This document shows, in pieces, positions 1 through 9,081 of a DNA stretch of 64,000 nt. The stretch covers positions 2,604,001-2,668,000 of the forward strand of contig JAKGSH010000010.1 in NCBI GenBank assembly GCA_021568835.1, read 5' to 3'. Below the pieces are notes generated by a model, which saw nothing but the letters and a program-made list of their open reading frames with translations, had not been told where the DNA came from and ran no database searches. Positions within the stretch are counted from its first letter, which is position 1. Each line of letters begins with the position of its first letter. The position numbers were made by a program, and so were the translations under genes. Source of the stretch: Streptomyces sp. Tue 6430. GTDB lineage: Bacteria; Actinomycetota; Actinomycetes; Streptomycetales; Streptomycetaceae.

Positions 1-1
1 C

Positions 2-118
2 GGGGACATCCACTGCTCCGTCACGGTCGACGGCCACACCGAGAAGGCCCACGCCGCCGGCGGATACAACCTCTGCCACGCGCAGGCCAACGCCGGCCTC
101 CTCGGCGGCTGGGACTGA
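2..118 (+). CDS. C-terminal end of an unidentified protein (partial)
   Basis: An open frame enters from the left edge and ends at a TGA, giving 38 residues with two cysteines (in HCSVTV and NLCHAQ). The spacing suggests a disulfide-bonded domain of an exported protein, but too little is visible to name a family. A strong hairpin follows, supporting this as a true gene end. The start lies outside the window. Confidence 0.55.
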   Translation, partial: GDIHCSVTVDGHTEKAHAAGGYNLCHAQANAGLLGGWD

Positions 119-151
119 CGGCGGCCGGGGGCGCGACCGGCATCGCCCGCC

Positions 152-174
152 CCGGCGGGGGGCCGCCCCGCCGG
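152..174. terminator. Hairpin terminator after the first gene
   Basis: Nine-base perfect arms (CCGGCGGGG / CCCCGCCGG) enclose a five-base loop, 33 bases after the upstream stop. There is no T-tract, as is usual in Streptomyces. The rest of the gap up to 324 shows no gene. Confidence 0.5.
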
Positions 175-257
175 GCGGTCCCCCGGTGACCGTCCGATGA
201 GGGACGGCTGTGCCCCCGCCGTGAACCTGTGCATCCCCCATGAAGTCCGCTGGATTG

Positions 258-288
258 TTGGCAATTTTGTCTGCGATCCGGCTACGTT
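258..288 (+). promoter_or_regulatory. Possible promoter of the tannase-like gene
   Basis: TTGGCA and TACGTT are separated by 19 bases in a locally AT-richer stretch, placing a start about 30 bases upstream of the GTG at 325. The spacing is one base long, so this is only a candidate. Confidence 0.3.
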
Positions 289-324
289 CGCTGACGCCAG
301 CACCCGCAGCGAGGGAGTCGCACC

Positions 325-1956
325 GTGAAGCACAGGGCAGTCAAGCGCAGGTCGGTCGTCATGGGGATCGGGGCCACCGCCGGCGTCGCGGCGGTGGGCG
401 GCCTCGCCATCGGCGCCCAGGCGTCGGCCGACGGGGCCTCGTCCTCGTCCGGCTCGGGCTCCCTGGCCTTCGACCCGGACGCCTGGACCGAGCTGACGAC
501 CACCGTCACGGACACCGAGGGCACCGAGCACTCCGTGACCTACCACTTCTGGAGGGCGATCACCTACGTCGCCAAGCCGGTGGACGAGAAGTACCAGAGC
601 CTCAACGTCAGCGTCCCGGTGGAGATCGACGGCACCGCGGTGGACGCCTCGGACGCGCCGATCCTGTTCGCGAACTCCGTCGGCGGGTACATGCCGTCCT
701 CCGTCGCGGACGCCACCGGCGTCGGCGGCCCCGCCGACGGGCCCATGGGAGGCGGCGGCGCCCCCGGCGGTCCGTCCGCCCCGACCGCCTCGCCCAGTCC
801 CTCCGCCTCCCACGCGACGGGCGACACCAACGCCACCGGCGGCGCCCTGAACACCAACCAGCTGCTCGCCCTCGCCGCCGGTTACGTCGTCGTCGAGCCC
901 GGCGCCCGCGGCCGCACCCTCAAGAACTCCGCCGGCGAGTACTACGGCGTCGCCCCCGCCGCGATCGTCGACCTCAAGGCCGCCGTGCGGTACGTCCGCG
1001 CCAACAAGGGCCGCATCCCCGGCGACACCGGCCGGATCGTCTCCGCCGGCACCAGCGCGGGCGGCGCCCTGTCCGCGCTGCTCGGCGCGTCCGGCGACAG
1101 CCCGCTCTACGCGCCCTACCTGAAGGAGCTCGGCGCGGCCGACGCCTCCGACGCGGTCTTCGCGACCGGCGCCTGGTGCCCGATCACCGACCTGGAGCAC
1201 GCCGACGGCGCCTACGAGTGGAACTGGGGCGCCAACGCCACCTCCGCCGGCGCGGTCGTCGACCAGTCGGTGTCGAAGGAGTTGCGGGCCCGGTTCGCGG
1301 AGCACCAGGCCGCCCTCAAGCTCAAGGGACTCGGCGGCTTCGGCACGCTCAACGCCCGCAACTACGACGCGTACCTGGTCAAGCAGTACCTGGAGCCGTC
1401 GGCCACCACTCACCTCGCCGCCCTGTCGGACTCGGCGCGGGCGACCTACCTCGCCGCCAACCCCTTCATCACCTGGAAGAACGGCCGGGCCTCCTTCTCC
1501 TGGGCCGACTTCCTCACCCACGTCGGCGCCCGCAAGAAGAACGTCCCCGCCTTCGACGCCTTCGACCTCTCCTCCGGGGAGAACAACGAGTTCGGCAAGG
1601 GCGCCACGCTCGCCCGGCACTTCACGGCGTACGGCCAGAAGAACGACACGACCGGCCTCACCGCCAAGCGGGTCGACGGCGACATCCCCGAGCTGCTGCG
1701 GCTGATGAACCCGATGCACCACCTGGTCGACAAGCCCAACGCCGGTCGCAGCAGGCACTGGTGGATCCGGCTGGGCACCAAGGACTCCGACACGTCCCTG
1801 ACGGTCTCCGCGAACATCGCCGCCGCCGCGCACGGCCTCGGCGACGACGTGAACCACCTCTACTACTGGGACCGGGGCCACGGCGCCAACACCGACCCGG
1901 GCGACTTCATCCAGTGGATCGCCAAGGTGACGGGGCGCAAGGCCAGGCGGAAGTAG
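325..1956 (+). CDS. Secreted subtype-B tannase-like alpha/beta hydrolase
   Basis: Probable serine esterase of the subtype-B tannase/feruloyl esterase group, cleaving galloyl or similar phenolic esters outside the cell. The first 35 residues look like a Tat signal (KRRSVVMG, then a hydrophobic run ending AQASA). The nucleophile motif GTSAGGALS puts Ser at about residue 244, and the C-terminal WDRGHGAN supplies a likely catalytic His near 519. A Gly/Pro/Ser-rich insertion lies at about 132-170. GTG start at 325 with GAGGGAG at 311-317. It stands alone between a hairpin and the repeat array at 1966. Substrate specificity is inferred from family resemblance only. Confidence 0.75.
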   Translation: MKHRAVKRRSVVMGIGATAGVAAVGGLAIGAQASADGASSSSGSGSLAFDPDAWTELTTTVTDTEGTEHSVTYHFWRAITYVAKPVDEKYQSLNVSVPVEIDGTAVDASDAPILFANSVGGYMPSSVADATGVGGPADGPMGGGGAPGGPSAPTASPSPSASHATGDTNATGGALNTNQLLALAAGYVVVEPGARGRTLKNSAGEYYGVAPAAIVDLKAAVRYVRANKGRIPGDTGRIVSAGTSAGGALSALLGASGDSPLYAPYLKELGAADASDAVFATGAWCPITDLEHADGAYEWNWGANATSAGAVVDQSVSKELRARFAEHQAALKLKGLGGFGTLNARNYDAYLVKQYLEPSATTHLAALSDSARATYLAANPFITWKNGRASFSWADFLTHVGARKKNVPAFDAFDLSSGENNEFGKGATLARHFTAYGQKNDTTGLTAKRVDGDIPELLRLMNPMHHLVDKPNAGRSRHWWIRLGTKDSDTSLTVSANIAAAAHGLGDDVNHLYYWDRGHGANTDPGDFIQWIAKVTGRKARRK

Positions 1957-1965
1957 TCCCCCTCC

Positions 1966-2045
1966 CGGCGACCCCCGCCGGTTCCCGGCGGCCTCCGCCG
2001 AGCCCCGGCAGCCTTTGCCGAACCCCTGCGGCCTCCACCGGGCCG
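1966..2045. repeat. Four 20-bp degenerate tandem repeats, each a small hairpin
   Basis: Four head-to-tail 20-base units begin at 1966, 1986, 2006 and 2026. Most carry a self-complementary CGGC...GCCG core, so the transcript could form a row of short hairpins. The array starts 10 bases after the tannase stop and may act as its terminator. The remaining gap up to the monooxygenase holds no convincing gene. Confidence 0.6.
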
Positions 2046-2261
2046 CCCCTGAACGGCGGCGTCCGTTTCCCGTCACAAGAATCGACGCCGTCCTCCGCGA
2101 CGCCGGACCCCGCGCACCCGGGCCCGGCGTCGCGGCTTGTCCGCCGCCAGGTGACCGGCGTCACCATCCGCACACACCATTCGCACAGGCGTGACCGATC
2201 CGCAACCAATTCCGGTCTTGACCGAGACCCATCAATGCCGCGCATGATTACGCTCGCGCTC

Positions 2262-3455
2262 ATGGAAGACTCCGCACCGCAGCCGAACCCCTCCGCGAAC
2301 AGCGCCGCGCACGCCGCCGACCGCCCGGTCTACGTCATCGGCGGCGGCCCCGGCGGCCTCGCCACCGCGTACGCGCTGCGCGCCCGGGGGGTACGCGCCG
2401 TCGTGGTGGAGAAGTCCGACCGGGTCGGCGCGTCCTGGCGGCGGCACTACGACCGGCTGCACCTGCACACCACCCGGCGCCGCTCGGCCCTGCCCGGCCT
2501 GCCGATGCCCCGCCGCTTCGGACGGTGGGTCGCCCGCGACGACATGGTGCGGTACCTGGAGAAGTACGCCGAGCACCACGAGCTGGAGATCGTCACCGGC
2601 GTCGAGGTGTCCCGCGTCGAGCGGACCCCCGACGGCACGGGCTGGCTGCTGCACGCCTCCGGGGGGCGCGAACTGACCGGCGCAGCGGTCGTCGTCGCCA
2701 CCGGTCACAACCACACCCCGGCGCTGCCCGACTGGCCCGGCCGCGACACCTTCACCGGCGAGCTGATCCACGCCTGCGCCTACCGCAACGGCACGCCCTA
2801 CGCGGGCCGGGACGTCCTCGTCGTCGGCGTCGGCAACACCGGGGCCGAGATCGCCGTCGACCTGGTGGAGAGCGGCGCCGGGCGGGTACGGCTGGCCGTG
2901 CGCACGGTCCCGCACATCGTGCGCCGCTCCACCGTCGGCTGGCCGGCCCAGTACAGCGGCATCCTCGTACGGCGGCTGCCCGTCAAGCTCGTCGACCGCG
3001 TCGGCCGGGTCCTGGCCAGGGTCAGTGTGCCGGACCTGTCGGCGCAGGGGCTGCCGCGACCGGACACCGGGCTCTACACCCGCGTCCGCGAAGGGGCGAT
3101 CCCGGTGCAGGACGTCGGCCTGATCGACGCGGTGCGCACGGGGAAGGTCGAGGTCGTGGCCGCGGTGGACGGCTTCGAGGACGGCGAGGTCGTCCTCGCC
3201 GACGGCACCCGCGTCCGGCCGGACGCCGTGATCGCCGCGACCGGCTACGCCCGCGCCCTGGAGGACCTGGTCGGCCACCTCGGCGTCCTCGACCCCCGGG
3301 GCAGACCGACCGCCCACGGCCCCCGCACCCCGGCCGCCGCCCCCGGCCTCTACTTCACCGGCTTCACCAACCCCATCAGCGGCAACCTCCGCGAACTGTC
3401 CCTCGACGCGGAACGCATAGCGAAGGCGGTACGCCGCCGGCTGGGACGGGGCTGA
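2262..3455 (+). CDS. Flavin-containing monooxygenase (CzcO/YUCCA-like NAD(P)/FAD oxidoreductase)
   Basis: Cytoplasmic flavoprotein predicted to oxygenate a small substrate using NADPH and O2. The FAD-binding motif GGGPGG lies near residue 26, the NADPH-binding Rossmann motif GVGNTG in the middle, and the family-typical ATGY and GFTNPISG segments near the C-terminus. The start is uncertain: in-frame ATGs occur at 2235, 2244 and 2262, none with a good ribosome site. A TTGACC at 2218 with CATGAT at 2243 would suit a leaderless message starting at 2262. Substrate cannot be told. It is not obviously co-transcribed with a neighbour. Confidence 0.75.
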   Translation: MEDSAPQPNPSANSAAHAADRPVYVIGGGPGGLATAYALRARGVRAVVVEKSDRVGASWRRHYDRLHLHTTRRRSALPGLPMPRRFGRWVARDDMVRYLEKYAEHHELEIVTGVEVSRVERTPDGTGWLLHASGGRELTGAAVVVATGHNHTPALPDWPGRDTFTGELIHACAYRNGTPYAGRDVLVVGVGNTGAEIAVDLVESGAGRVRLAVRTVPHIVRRSTVGWPAQYSGILVRRLPVKLVDRVGRVLARVSVPDLSAQGLPRPDTGLYTRVREGAIPVQDVGLIDAVRTGKVEVVAAVDGFEDGEVVLADGTRVRPDAVIAATGYARALEDLVGHLGVLDPRGRPTAHGPRTPAAAPGLYFTGFTNPISGNLRELSLDAERIAKAVRRRLGRG

Positions 3456-3499
3456 GGGGACGCCGCCCCACCGGGGACGGTTCCGGCGGGAGCCGGCCG

Positions 3500-4966
3500 T
3501 CAGGCCACCGCGGGCGCGGCGGGCGCGAGGGGAGCCGTGGGCCTGCGCCTGATCACCAGCGCCATCAGCGCCGCCGCCGCGCACAGCGCTCCCGAGGCGT
3601 ACCAGACCACGTCGTAGGAGCCGAAGGCGTCGCGGGCCACGCCGCCGAGGAAGGCGACCAGGGCCGCGCCGATCTGGTGGGAGGCCAGGACCCAGCCGAA
3701 GACGATGGCGCTGTCCTCGCCGTAGTGCTCGCGGCACAGGGCCAGGGTGGGCGGGACGGTGGCCACCCAGTCGAGGCCGTAGAAGACGATGAAGAAGATC
3801 ATCGGCGGGTGGACCGTCGGAGCCAGCAGGATCGGCAGGAAGAGGAGCGAGACGCCGCGGAGCGCGTAGTACACCGCCAGCAGCCGGCGCGGTTCGAAGC
3901 GGTCCGTGAACCAGCCGGAGGCGATCGTGCCGACCACGTCGAACACGCCGATCACCGCGAGCAGGGAGGCCGCCGCCGTGACGGGCATGTGGTGGTCGTG
4001 GGCGGCCGGCACGAAGTGGGTCTGGACCAGGCCGTTCGTGGAGGCGCCGCAGATCGCGAAGGTCCCGGCCAGCAGCCAGAACGGGCCGGTGCGCAGCGCC
4101 GAGAACAGGACCGTGACCGCGCGCCGCGCCGCGCCCGGCACCGGGGCCGGCTTGGGGACGAACTCCTTCGCCCCGTACGGCTTCTGGCCCACGTCCGCCG
4201 GATGGTCGCGCAGCAGCAGCCAGACGAAGGGGACGACCGCGAGGGCGGCGAGCGCGACCGTCACCGCCGCCGGGCGCCAGTCGTACCGCGTGATCATCCA
4301 GGACAGCAGCGGCAGGAAGATCAGCTGGCCGGAGGCGGAGGCCGCGGTGAGGATGCCGCTGACCAGGCCCCGACGCTCGGTGAACCAGCGGTTGGTGACC
4401 GTCGCGGCGAAGGCGAGGGCCATCGACCCCGAGCCGAGACCCACGAGCAGGCCCCAGCACAGCAGCAGCTGCCAGGCCGCCGTCATCCACACCGTCAGGC
4501 CGGAGCCGAGCGCGATCACGGTCAGCGCGACGGCCACCACCCGGCGGATGCCGAATCGGTCCATCAGCGCCGCGGCGAAGGGCGCGGTGAGTCCGTAGAG
4601 GGCGAGGTTGACCGACACGGCCGCGCCGATCGTGCCCCGCGACCAGCCGAAGTCCTCGTTCAGCGGCTCGATGAGCAGGCCGGGCAGCGAGCGGAAGGCC
4701 GCCGCCCCGATGATCGTGACGAAGGTGACGGCGGCGACGAACCACGCCCGGTGGACGCGCGGCCGCCTCCCGGCACGGGGATCCCCATCGGCGGCGACCC
4801 CCACCGCCCCGGGGACGCCCGCGTCCGGCCCGCCGGTGGCCCCGGTCCCGGTCACCTCGGTCCCATCGGTCTCGGCCCCGGTCATCTCGGTCCCGGTCGC
4901 CCCGACCCCGGTCGCCCCGGTCCCCGTCATGTCTGTCTGCGTCACGCCATAGAGCTTCGGGTCCAC
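3500..4966 (-). CDS. MFS transporter, OFA/monocarboxylate type
   Basis: Twelve-helix major facilitator protein of 488 residues, resembling oxalate/formate- or monocarboxylate-type exchangers: after a hydrophilic head come helix 1 (AWFVAAVTFVTIIG) and the family-typical EDFGWSRGTIG segment. The first 60 residues are unusual, built of Thr/Gly repeats (TGATG, TGTEMTG) encoded by imperfect tandem repeats at about 4805-4940. These may be a cytoplasmic low-complexity tail or indicate that a later start is used. It is divergent from the GlxA-type regulator with a 50-base gap, so that regulator probably controls it. The transported substrate is unknown. Confidence 0.75.
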   Translation of the reverse strand: MDPKLYGVTQTDMTGTGATGVGATGTEMTGAETDGTEVTGTGATGGPDAGVPGAVGVAADGDPRAGRRPRVHRAWFVAAVTFVTIIGAAAFRSLPGLLIEPLNEDFGWSRGTIGAAVSVNLALYGLTAPFAAALMDRFGIRRVVAVALTVIALGSGLTVWMTAAWQLLLCWGLLVGLGSGSMALAFAATVTNRWFTERRGLVSGILTAASASGQLIFLPLLSWMITRYDWRPAAVTVALAALAVVPFVWLLLRDHPADVGQKPYGAKEFVPKPAPVPGAARRAVTVLFSALRTGPFWLLAGTFAICGASTNGLVQTHFVPAAHDHHMPVTAAASLLAVIGVFDVVGTIASGWFTDRFEPRRLLAVYYALRGVSLLFLPILLAPTVHPPMIFFIVFYGLDWVATVPPTLALCREHYGEDSAIVFGWVLASHQIGAALVAFLGGVARDAFGSYDVVWYASGALCAAAALMALVIRRRPTAPLAPAAPAVA

Positions 4967-5016
4967 GACCGCCCGGAGCGAGTGGCCCGAAGGCCGTTGT
5001 TCGCTAGGATCGGGCC

Positions 5017-6066
5017 ATGGGCCCTTCCCCAGGCTTCCGTCCGCACCGCGTCGTCGTCCTCGCCCTCGACGGCCTGCTCCCCTTCGAGCTGGGCATCCCG
5101 CACCGCATCTTCGGGCGCCCCAAGGACTCCGACGGTCGGCACCTGTACGAGGTCGTCACCTGCTCGGTCCGGCCACCGGGGCCGGTCGAGACGGACGCCG
5201 ACTTCGCCATCGAGGTCGCGCACGGCCCGGAGGCGCTGGCCACCGCCGACACCGTGATCGTCCCGGCGTCGTACGAACTCGGCCCGGTCTTCGAGGAGGG
5301 CGTCCTGACCGACGACCTCGCCGCCGCGCTCGCCCTCGTCCGCCCCGGCACCCGCATCGCCTCCATCTGCACCGGTGTGTACGTCCTGGCCGCCGCCGGC
5401 CTCCTCGACGGCCGCCCCGCGACCACGCACTGGGCCGACGCCGCCCGGCTCCAGCGCCTGTTCCCCCGCGTCAGGGTCGACCCCGACGTCCTCTTCATCG
5501 ACGACGGCGACGTCCTGACCTCGGCGGGCGTCGCCGCCGGGATCGACCTGTGCCTGCACATGGTGCGCCGCGACCACGGCACGGCCGTCGCCAACGAGGT
5601 CGCCCGCCGTACGGTCGTACCGCCGCACCGCGACGGCGGGCAGGCGCAGTACATCGAGCGGCCGGTGCCCGACCCGCAGCTGTCCGGGACGACCGCGGCG
5701 CGCGCCTGGGCGCTCGGCCGCCTCCACGAGCCCATCCAGCTGCGGGACATGGCCGCCCGGGAGGCCATGTCGGTACGGACGTTCACCCGCCGCTTCCGCG
5801 AGGAGGTCGGGGTCAGTCCCGGCCAGTGGCTCACCCGGCAGCGCGTCGAACGCGCCCGGCACCTGCTGGAGTCCACCGGCCTCTCCGTCGACCGGGTCGC
5901 CCGGGACGCCGGCTTCGGCACCGCCCAGTCGATGCGCCGGCACCTGCAGGCGGCGCTCGGGGTGACACCGACGGCGTACCGGCGGACGTTCCGGACGGAG
6001 AGCGGCACAGAGCGCGGTACGGAGAGCGGCGCGGAGAGCGGCGCCGTCGGAACGTCCGGAAGATGA
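5017..6066 (+). CDS. GlxA-family transcriptional regulator (DJ-1/PfpI domain plus AraC HTH)
   Basis: The N-terminal half (about 10-170) is a DJ-1/PfpI-like sensory domain with the elbow SICTGVYVLAAAG. The C-terminal part (about 225-325) is an AraC-type double helix-turn-helix (REAMSVRTFTRRFREEVG and the VARDAGFGTAQSMRRHL segment). The tail (TESGTERGTESGAESG) is encoded by short direct repeats. ATG start at 5017 after AGGAT. Divergent from the MFS gene across a very short shared promoter, it likely regulates that transporter and itself. The ligand is unknown. Confidence 0.85.
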   Translation: MGPSPGFRPHRVVVLALDGLLPFELGIPHRIFGRPKDSDGRHLYEVVTCSVRPPGPVETDADFAIEVAHGPEALATADTVIVPASYELGPVFEEGVLTDDLAAALALVRPGTRIASICTGVYVLAAAGLLDGRPATTHWADAARLQRLFPRVRVDPDVLFIDDGDVLTSAGVAAGIDLCLHMVRRDHGTAVANEVARRTVVPPHRDGGQAQYIERPVPDPQLSGTTAARAWALGRLHEPIQLRDMAAREAMSVRTFTRRFREEVGVSPGQWLTRQRVERARHLLESTGLSVDRVARDAGFGTAQSMRRHLQAALGVTPTAYRRTFRTESGTERGTESGAESGAVGTSGR

Positions 6067-6139
6067 GGACGCCCGTGGCGGCAGTTCGGGGTCCCGGGGG
6101 TCAACCACCCCGGGAAGCATGCCGGATGGCGGCGCGCCT

Positions 6140-6177
6140 CTCCCGCCCGGCCGCGTTCGACCGCGGTCGGGCGGGAG
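6140..6177. terminator. Bidirectional hairpin terminator
   Basis: Ten-base arms CTCCCGCCCG (6140-6149) and CGGGCGGGAG (6168-6177) enclose a further CCGCG/CGCGG pairing. It lies between the converging GlxA-type regulator and the ATPase gene. The rest of 6180-6551 contains no gene I can support. Confidence 0.55.
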
Positions 6178-6551
6178 GTGCCCCCGTGCCGCCCCGAGCA
6201 CGGCACCGCGCGCCACCGTCCGACTCGGCGTACCCGCCCCGGTCTCCCCGGCCCTGAGGGACCCGACGCCGAATCACGACCCACACTCGGCGAGGGCTCC
6301 CGTCACCGGACCCCTCGTCGTCCCCTCGCGGCGAATCGCTGCCCACAAGCGTGATCAAACGGACACCTGCCGTCAACACCCGATCAGGGATTTGCGACTT
6401 ACATCCCTTTTGCGGTGGGCGCGCACGGAAGCACGTCCGGGCGCACCGCCGCCCGCTCCGGCCGGACCGACAGCGCTTTCTGCGCCCGTGCACCGGGCCC
6501 CGCGCACCGTTCGGCTCCGGCTGCGCCCGTGCACCGTCGCCGTACGCCCGC

Positions 6552-7088
6552 TCACACGGCTTCGTACGCGAATCCTCCGTAGGCCGGCGAGCGGAAGGCG
6601 CCGGCACCGTCCTCGGCCGCATCGCCGCGCTCCGCCACTCCGCCGCGGTCCGCCGCGCTCGTGCGGTCGGCGTCGTCCAGGGTCCGCGCGCAGCGGTCGA
6701 GTTCGCACCAGATGCGCTTGCCGGGACCCTCGACGCTCCAGCCCCAGCGGTCCGCGAGGCCGTCCACGAGGGCCAGTCCACGGCCGCCCGTCGCCTCGTC
6801 GCCCACGCAGCGGGGCACGGGCGCCCGGCTGCTGCTGTCGGCCACCTCCAGCCGGACGGTGGTCCAGCCTGCCTCGACGCCGGGCAGCGAGAGCCGCAGC
6901 ACGGCCGGACAGCCGGTGTGCACCACGGCGTTGGTGACCAGCTCGGAGACGAGCAGGATCAGCGTCTCGGCGAGCGGCTCGTCGGCTCCTATCCCGGACC
7001 CGGCGAGGCGCGAACGGGCCCATCGCCTGGCGCGACCCACCTCAGCGGGGTCGGGCCGGATCTCCAGCTGCACTTGAAGCACCTGCAC
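6552..7088 (-). CDS. RsbW-like ATP-binding anti-sigma regulatory protein
   Basis: A GHKL-fold serine kinase or ATP-binding switch protein, about 178 residues. The N box ELVTNAVVHT and G box GGRGLALVDGLADRWGW are clear, while no histidine-kinase domain is present, as in RsbW/SpoIIAB-like proteins that bind sigma factors or STAS antagonists. A STAS protein is encoded 1.5 kb away on the same strand and is a possible partner. The GTG at 7088 follows the stop of a small hydrophobic ORF by three bases, suggesting coupling. A second GTG nearby is an alternative start. Confidence 0.8.
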   Translation of the reverse strand: MQVLQVQLEIRPDPAEVGRARRWARSRLAGSGIGADEPLAETLILLVSELVTNAVVHTGCPAVLRLSLPGVEAGWTTVRLEVADSSSRAPVPRCVGDEATGGRGLALVDGLADRWGWSVEGPGKRIWCELDRCARTLDDADRTSAADRGGVAERGDAAEDGAGAFRSPAYGGFAYEAV

Positions 7089-7091
7089 CGC

Positions 7092-7271
7092 TCACACCAT
7101 CCGAACCGGCGGACACATGGCCGCGCGCCACGTGAGCCACGCAAGCCACGCGAGCACCATGACGACGGGGGCCACGATCGTAGCCATTTTCCGCATGGCC
7201 AGAACAACGGCCAGAGGCGGAGTGACGGAACGTGATTCCCTTACGAGACAGCTTGGTTGACATACAGTCAC
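7092..7271 (-). CDS. Small single-membrane-segment protein
   Basis: A 59-codon frame starting at GTG 7271 (alternative ATG at 7196) ends three bases before the ATPase gene. It holds one hydrophobic segment, MATIVAPVVMVLAWLAWLTW. The second half has Streptomyces-like third positions, while the first half does not, so the shorter version of 34 residues may be right. The coupling to the ATPase is the main argument for a real gene; its function is unknown. Confidence 0.4.
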   Translation of the reverse strand: MTVCQPSCLVRESRSVTPPLAVVLAMRKMATIVAPVVMVLAWLAWLTWRAAMCPPVRMV

Positions 7272-7932
7272 CTCAACAAGCGCTTCGGGCATATTCCAGC
7301 GCGAAGGAGTACGCGTGCGGCATACTGTGCGACGCTTGTCGCGGAGAGTCGAACAGGCCGCGCCCCCGCGCCCGTCCGGCCTGCGAGCAGGCACGCGCAC
7401 CGCCGGATCCGGCACTGCCCTGGGGGCACCACCGGCACGGCTCGCGCTCGTGGCCACTCGCATCCCACAGAAGGTACCGGAGCGACCCCCGACTCCAGCC
7501 CGTGACGGGTCACACCTCGGCCACAACCGCGACTCACGCTCCGTGACCATCCCGTGCCACGATCGGTGACACGGCTCCCGACCGGCGCCCGTCGGCGCAG
7601 GCAGAGGCCCCGAAAGCCGTCCCGGACAGCAGGTCGCCACCGTCTGGCCCTCACTCTGCGTACCGACTCCCCTACGTCGCGCACCCGTCCGGTCCCGCTC
7701 CGGCGGCGGGTCCGCGCACAGCCGCCCGAGGCCCGGAAGACCCCGATCGGCCGACCGAACTGCTCGCGCGCCCGGGCGTGTTGCACGGCCGCGACGGGGA
7801 GGTCGGCGGGGAGGTCGGCGGGGAGGTCGGCGACGGGTCCGGGCGGAGCCCCGCGGCGTCGCCCTCAACCCGCCGAGCCGGACGGGCGGGTGGGAAAGGA
7901 CGGGGTCCGGGGCGCGGCCCCGCGACGGCCGT
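7272..7932. other. Long intergenic stretch
   Basis: No confident gene lies here. On the plus strand a GTG at 7315 has an ideal GAAGGAG (7303-7309) and opens an 84-codon frame to 7569, but its composition is not convincing. A TTGACA sits at 7257 without a matching -10. Three exact 12-base repeats (GGGGAGGTCGGC) occupy 7796-7831, shortly after the EF-hand gene's stop. Confidence 0.4.
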
Positions 7933-8445
7933 CTACTCCGGCACGGTGAAGTAGCGGGCGAAGGCCGGCACGACCTCCGCCTCCCCCACCTTCCCGTCCG
8001 CGTCACCGTCCAGCACACCCGCGGCCCCCCGGGCCACGTCCTCACCGGCACCGAGCGCCCTCAGCACCCGCACCGTGTCGTCGACCGTGGCCCGCCCGTC
8101 CCCGTCACCGTCCGCGACGGCGAGCGCCGCGTGCAGGAACGGCCGGGCGATCTCGGCGAACCGCTCGGGATTGTCACGGAGCCGTTTGACCGCCCCGCCC
8201 ACGAACTCGTCGCGGGTGATGCGCTGGTCCCCGTCGCGGTCGGCGATCCCGGCCATGCCCTGCCAGAACGCCTCGGCGCCGGCGTACAGCGCCTGTCCCT
8301 TGTCGGACCGGGCCGGCACTCCGAACTCGGCGAGCACGGCCTTCGCGGCGGAGGCGAAGTCCTCGCGGTCGATGTAGCCGTTGCCGTCCTGGTCGAAGGT
8401 GGCGAACCGGTCGGCGATCCTGCGTTCGTACTCGCTGCTCACCAT
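7933..8445 (-). CDS. Calerythrin-like protein with four EF hands
   Basis: A 170-residue soluble calcium-binding protein. Four EF-hand loops are visible in order: DQDGNGYIDREDF, DRDGDQRITRDEF, DGDGDGRATVDDT and DGDADGKVGEAEV. The first two and the fourth keep the D-x-D-x-D/N-G pattern with an acidic twelfth residue; the third ends in D-T and may be weaker. The length and loop spacing match bacterial calerythrins, thought to buffer or sense calcium. ATG at 8445 chosen; a GTG one codon later is possible. It is separated from the STAS gene by 194 bases. Confidence 0.85.
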   Translation of the reverse strand: MVSSEYERRIADRFATFDQDGNGYIDREDFASAAKAVLAEFGVPARSDKGQALYAGAEAFWQGMAGIADRDGDQRITRDEFVGGAVKRLRDNPERFAEIARPFLHAALAVADGDGDGRATVDDTVRVLRALGAGEDVARGAAGVLDGDADGKVGEAEVVPAFARYFTVPE

Positions 8446-8639
8446 GTCTGTGGACCGCCTCACGTCGTCGCGTCGGGTGGGGGTGGACTCTCCGCGGGGA
8501 GCGTACGACGCCGGCGCCCCGGGGTGGAGCCGGGCCCCGGGCCCTGTCGTCACCTTCCCGCCCGCCCCGCGACGCCCCGCACGCTCCCCCGGAGGGGACC
8601 CCAGTCGCCGCACCGGGCCCGCCCCGCGGGTCGATACAC

Positions 8640-9011
8640 CTAGGCGGACAGCGGCTCGGTCCCGTCCACGGCGTCGGCGACATCGCCGTACACGTCGAAC
8701 AGCCGGCGCACCCCCAGCGCGCCGAGGACCCGGTTGACGTGGGAGTCCTCGACCGCTCCGCGCGCCGGCAGGATCAGCCGCAGGCGGCCCCGGCAGGAGC
8801 GGATCAGCCGCCGGGAGGCGATGAGGACGCCGACTCCGCTGGAGTCGCAGAAATGCACCTCGGAGAGGTCCAGGACGAGGCTGTGGCGGCCCTCGGCCAC
8901 TTCGTCGTGCACCCGTTGGCGCAGCAACGGGGACGTCACCAGGTCCAGTTCGCCCGACACACGGAGCACGGCCCATCCGCTCCGTTCGCCGACGGTCACT
9001 TTGAAAGCCAC
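8640..9011 (-). CDS. STAS-domain anti-sigma factor antagonist
   Basis: A 123-residue SpoIIAA/RsbV-like protein. The phosphoacceptor loop reads VHFCDSSGVGVLIASRR, with the serine pair after Asp as in phosphorylatable antagonists. Such proteins release a sigma factor by binding its RsbW-type kinase, and a candidate partner is encoded at 6552-7088. The frame is open up to 9143, but GTG at 9011 is preceded by GAAGGG at a proper distance and begins the conserved domain. A sigmaB-like promoter is suggested upstream. Confidence 0.85.
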   Translation of the reverse strand: MAFKVTVGERSGWAVLRVSGELDLVTSPLLRQRVHDEVAEGRHSLVLDLSEVHFCDSSGVGVLIASRRLIRSCRGRLRLILPARGAVEDSHVNRVLGALGVRRLFDVYGDVADAVDGTEPLSA

Positions 9012-9081
9012 CCACACGCCCTTCGTCCGCCCGAACGGAAGCTGTCCCTTCGCTTCCTCGCAGCGCGGCTGCCCAGCGGCC

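Noticed and set aside
240..2234. Upstream extension of the monooxygenase frame through the tannase gene
   Set aside because: It runs out of frame over a well-supported gene and has Arg/Pro-rich composition typical of shadow frames; only the part from about 2235 onward is the monooxygenase.
7315..7569. 84-codon ORF with a perfect GAAGGAG ribosome site
   Set aside because: Third-position composition and sequence look non-coding and no domain is recognisable; kept only as a note in the intergenic entry.
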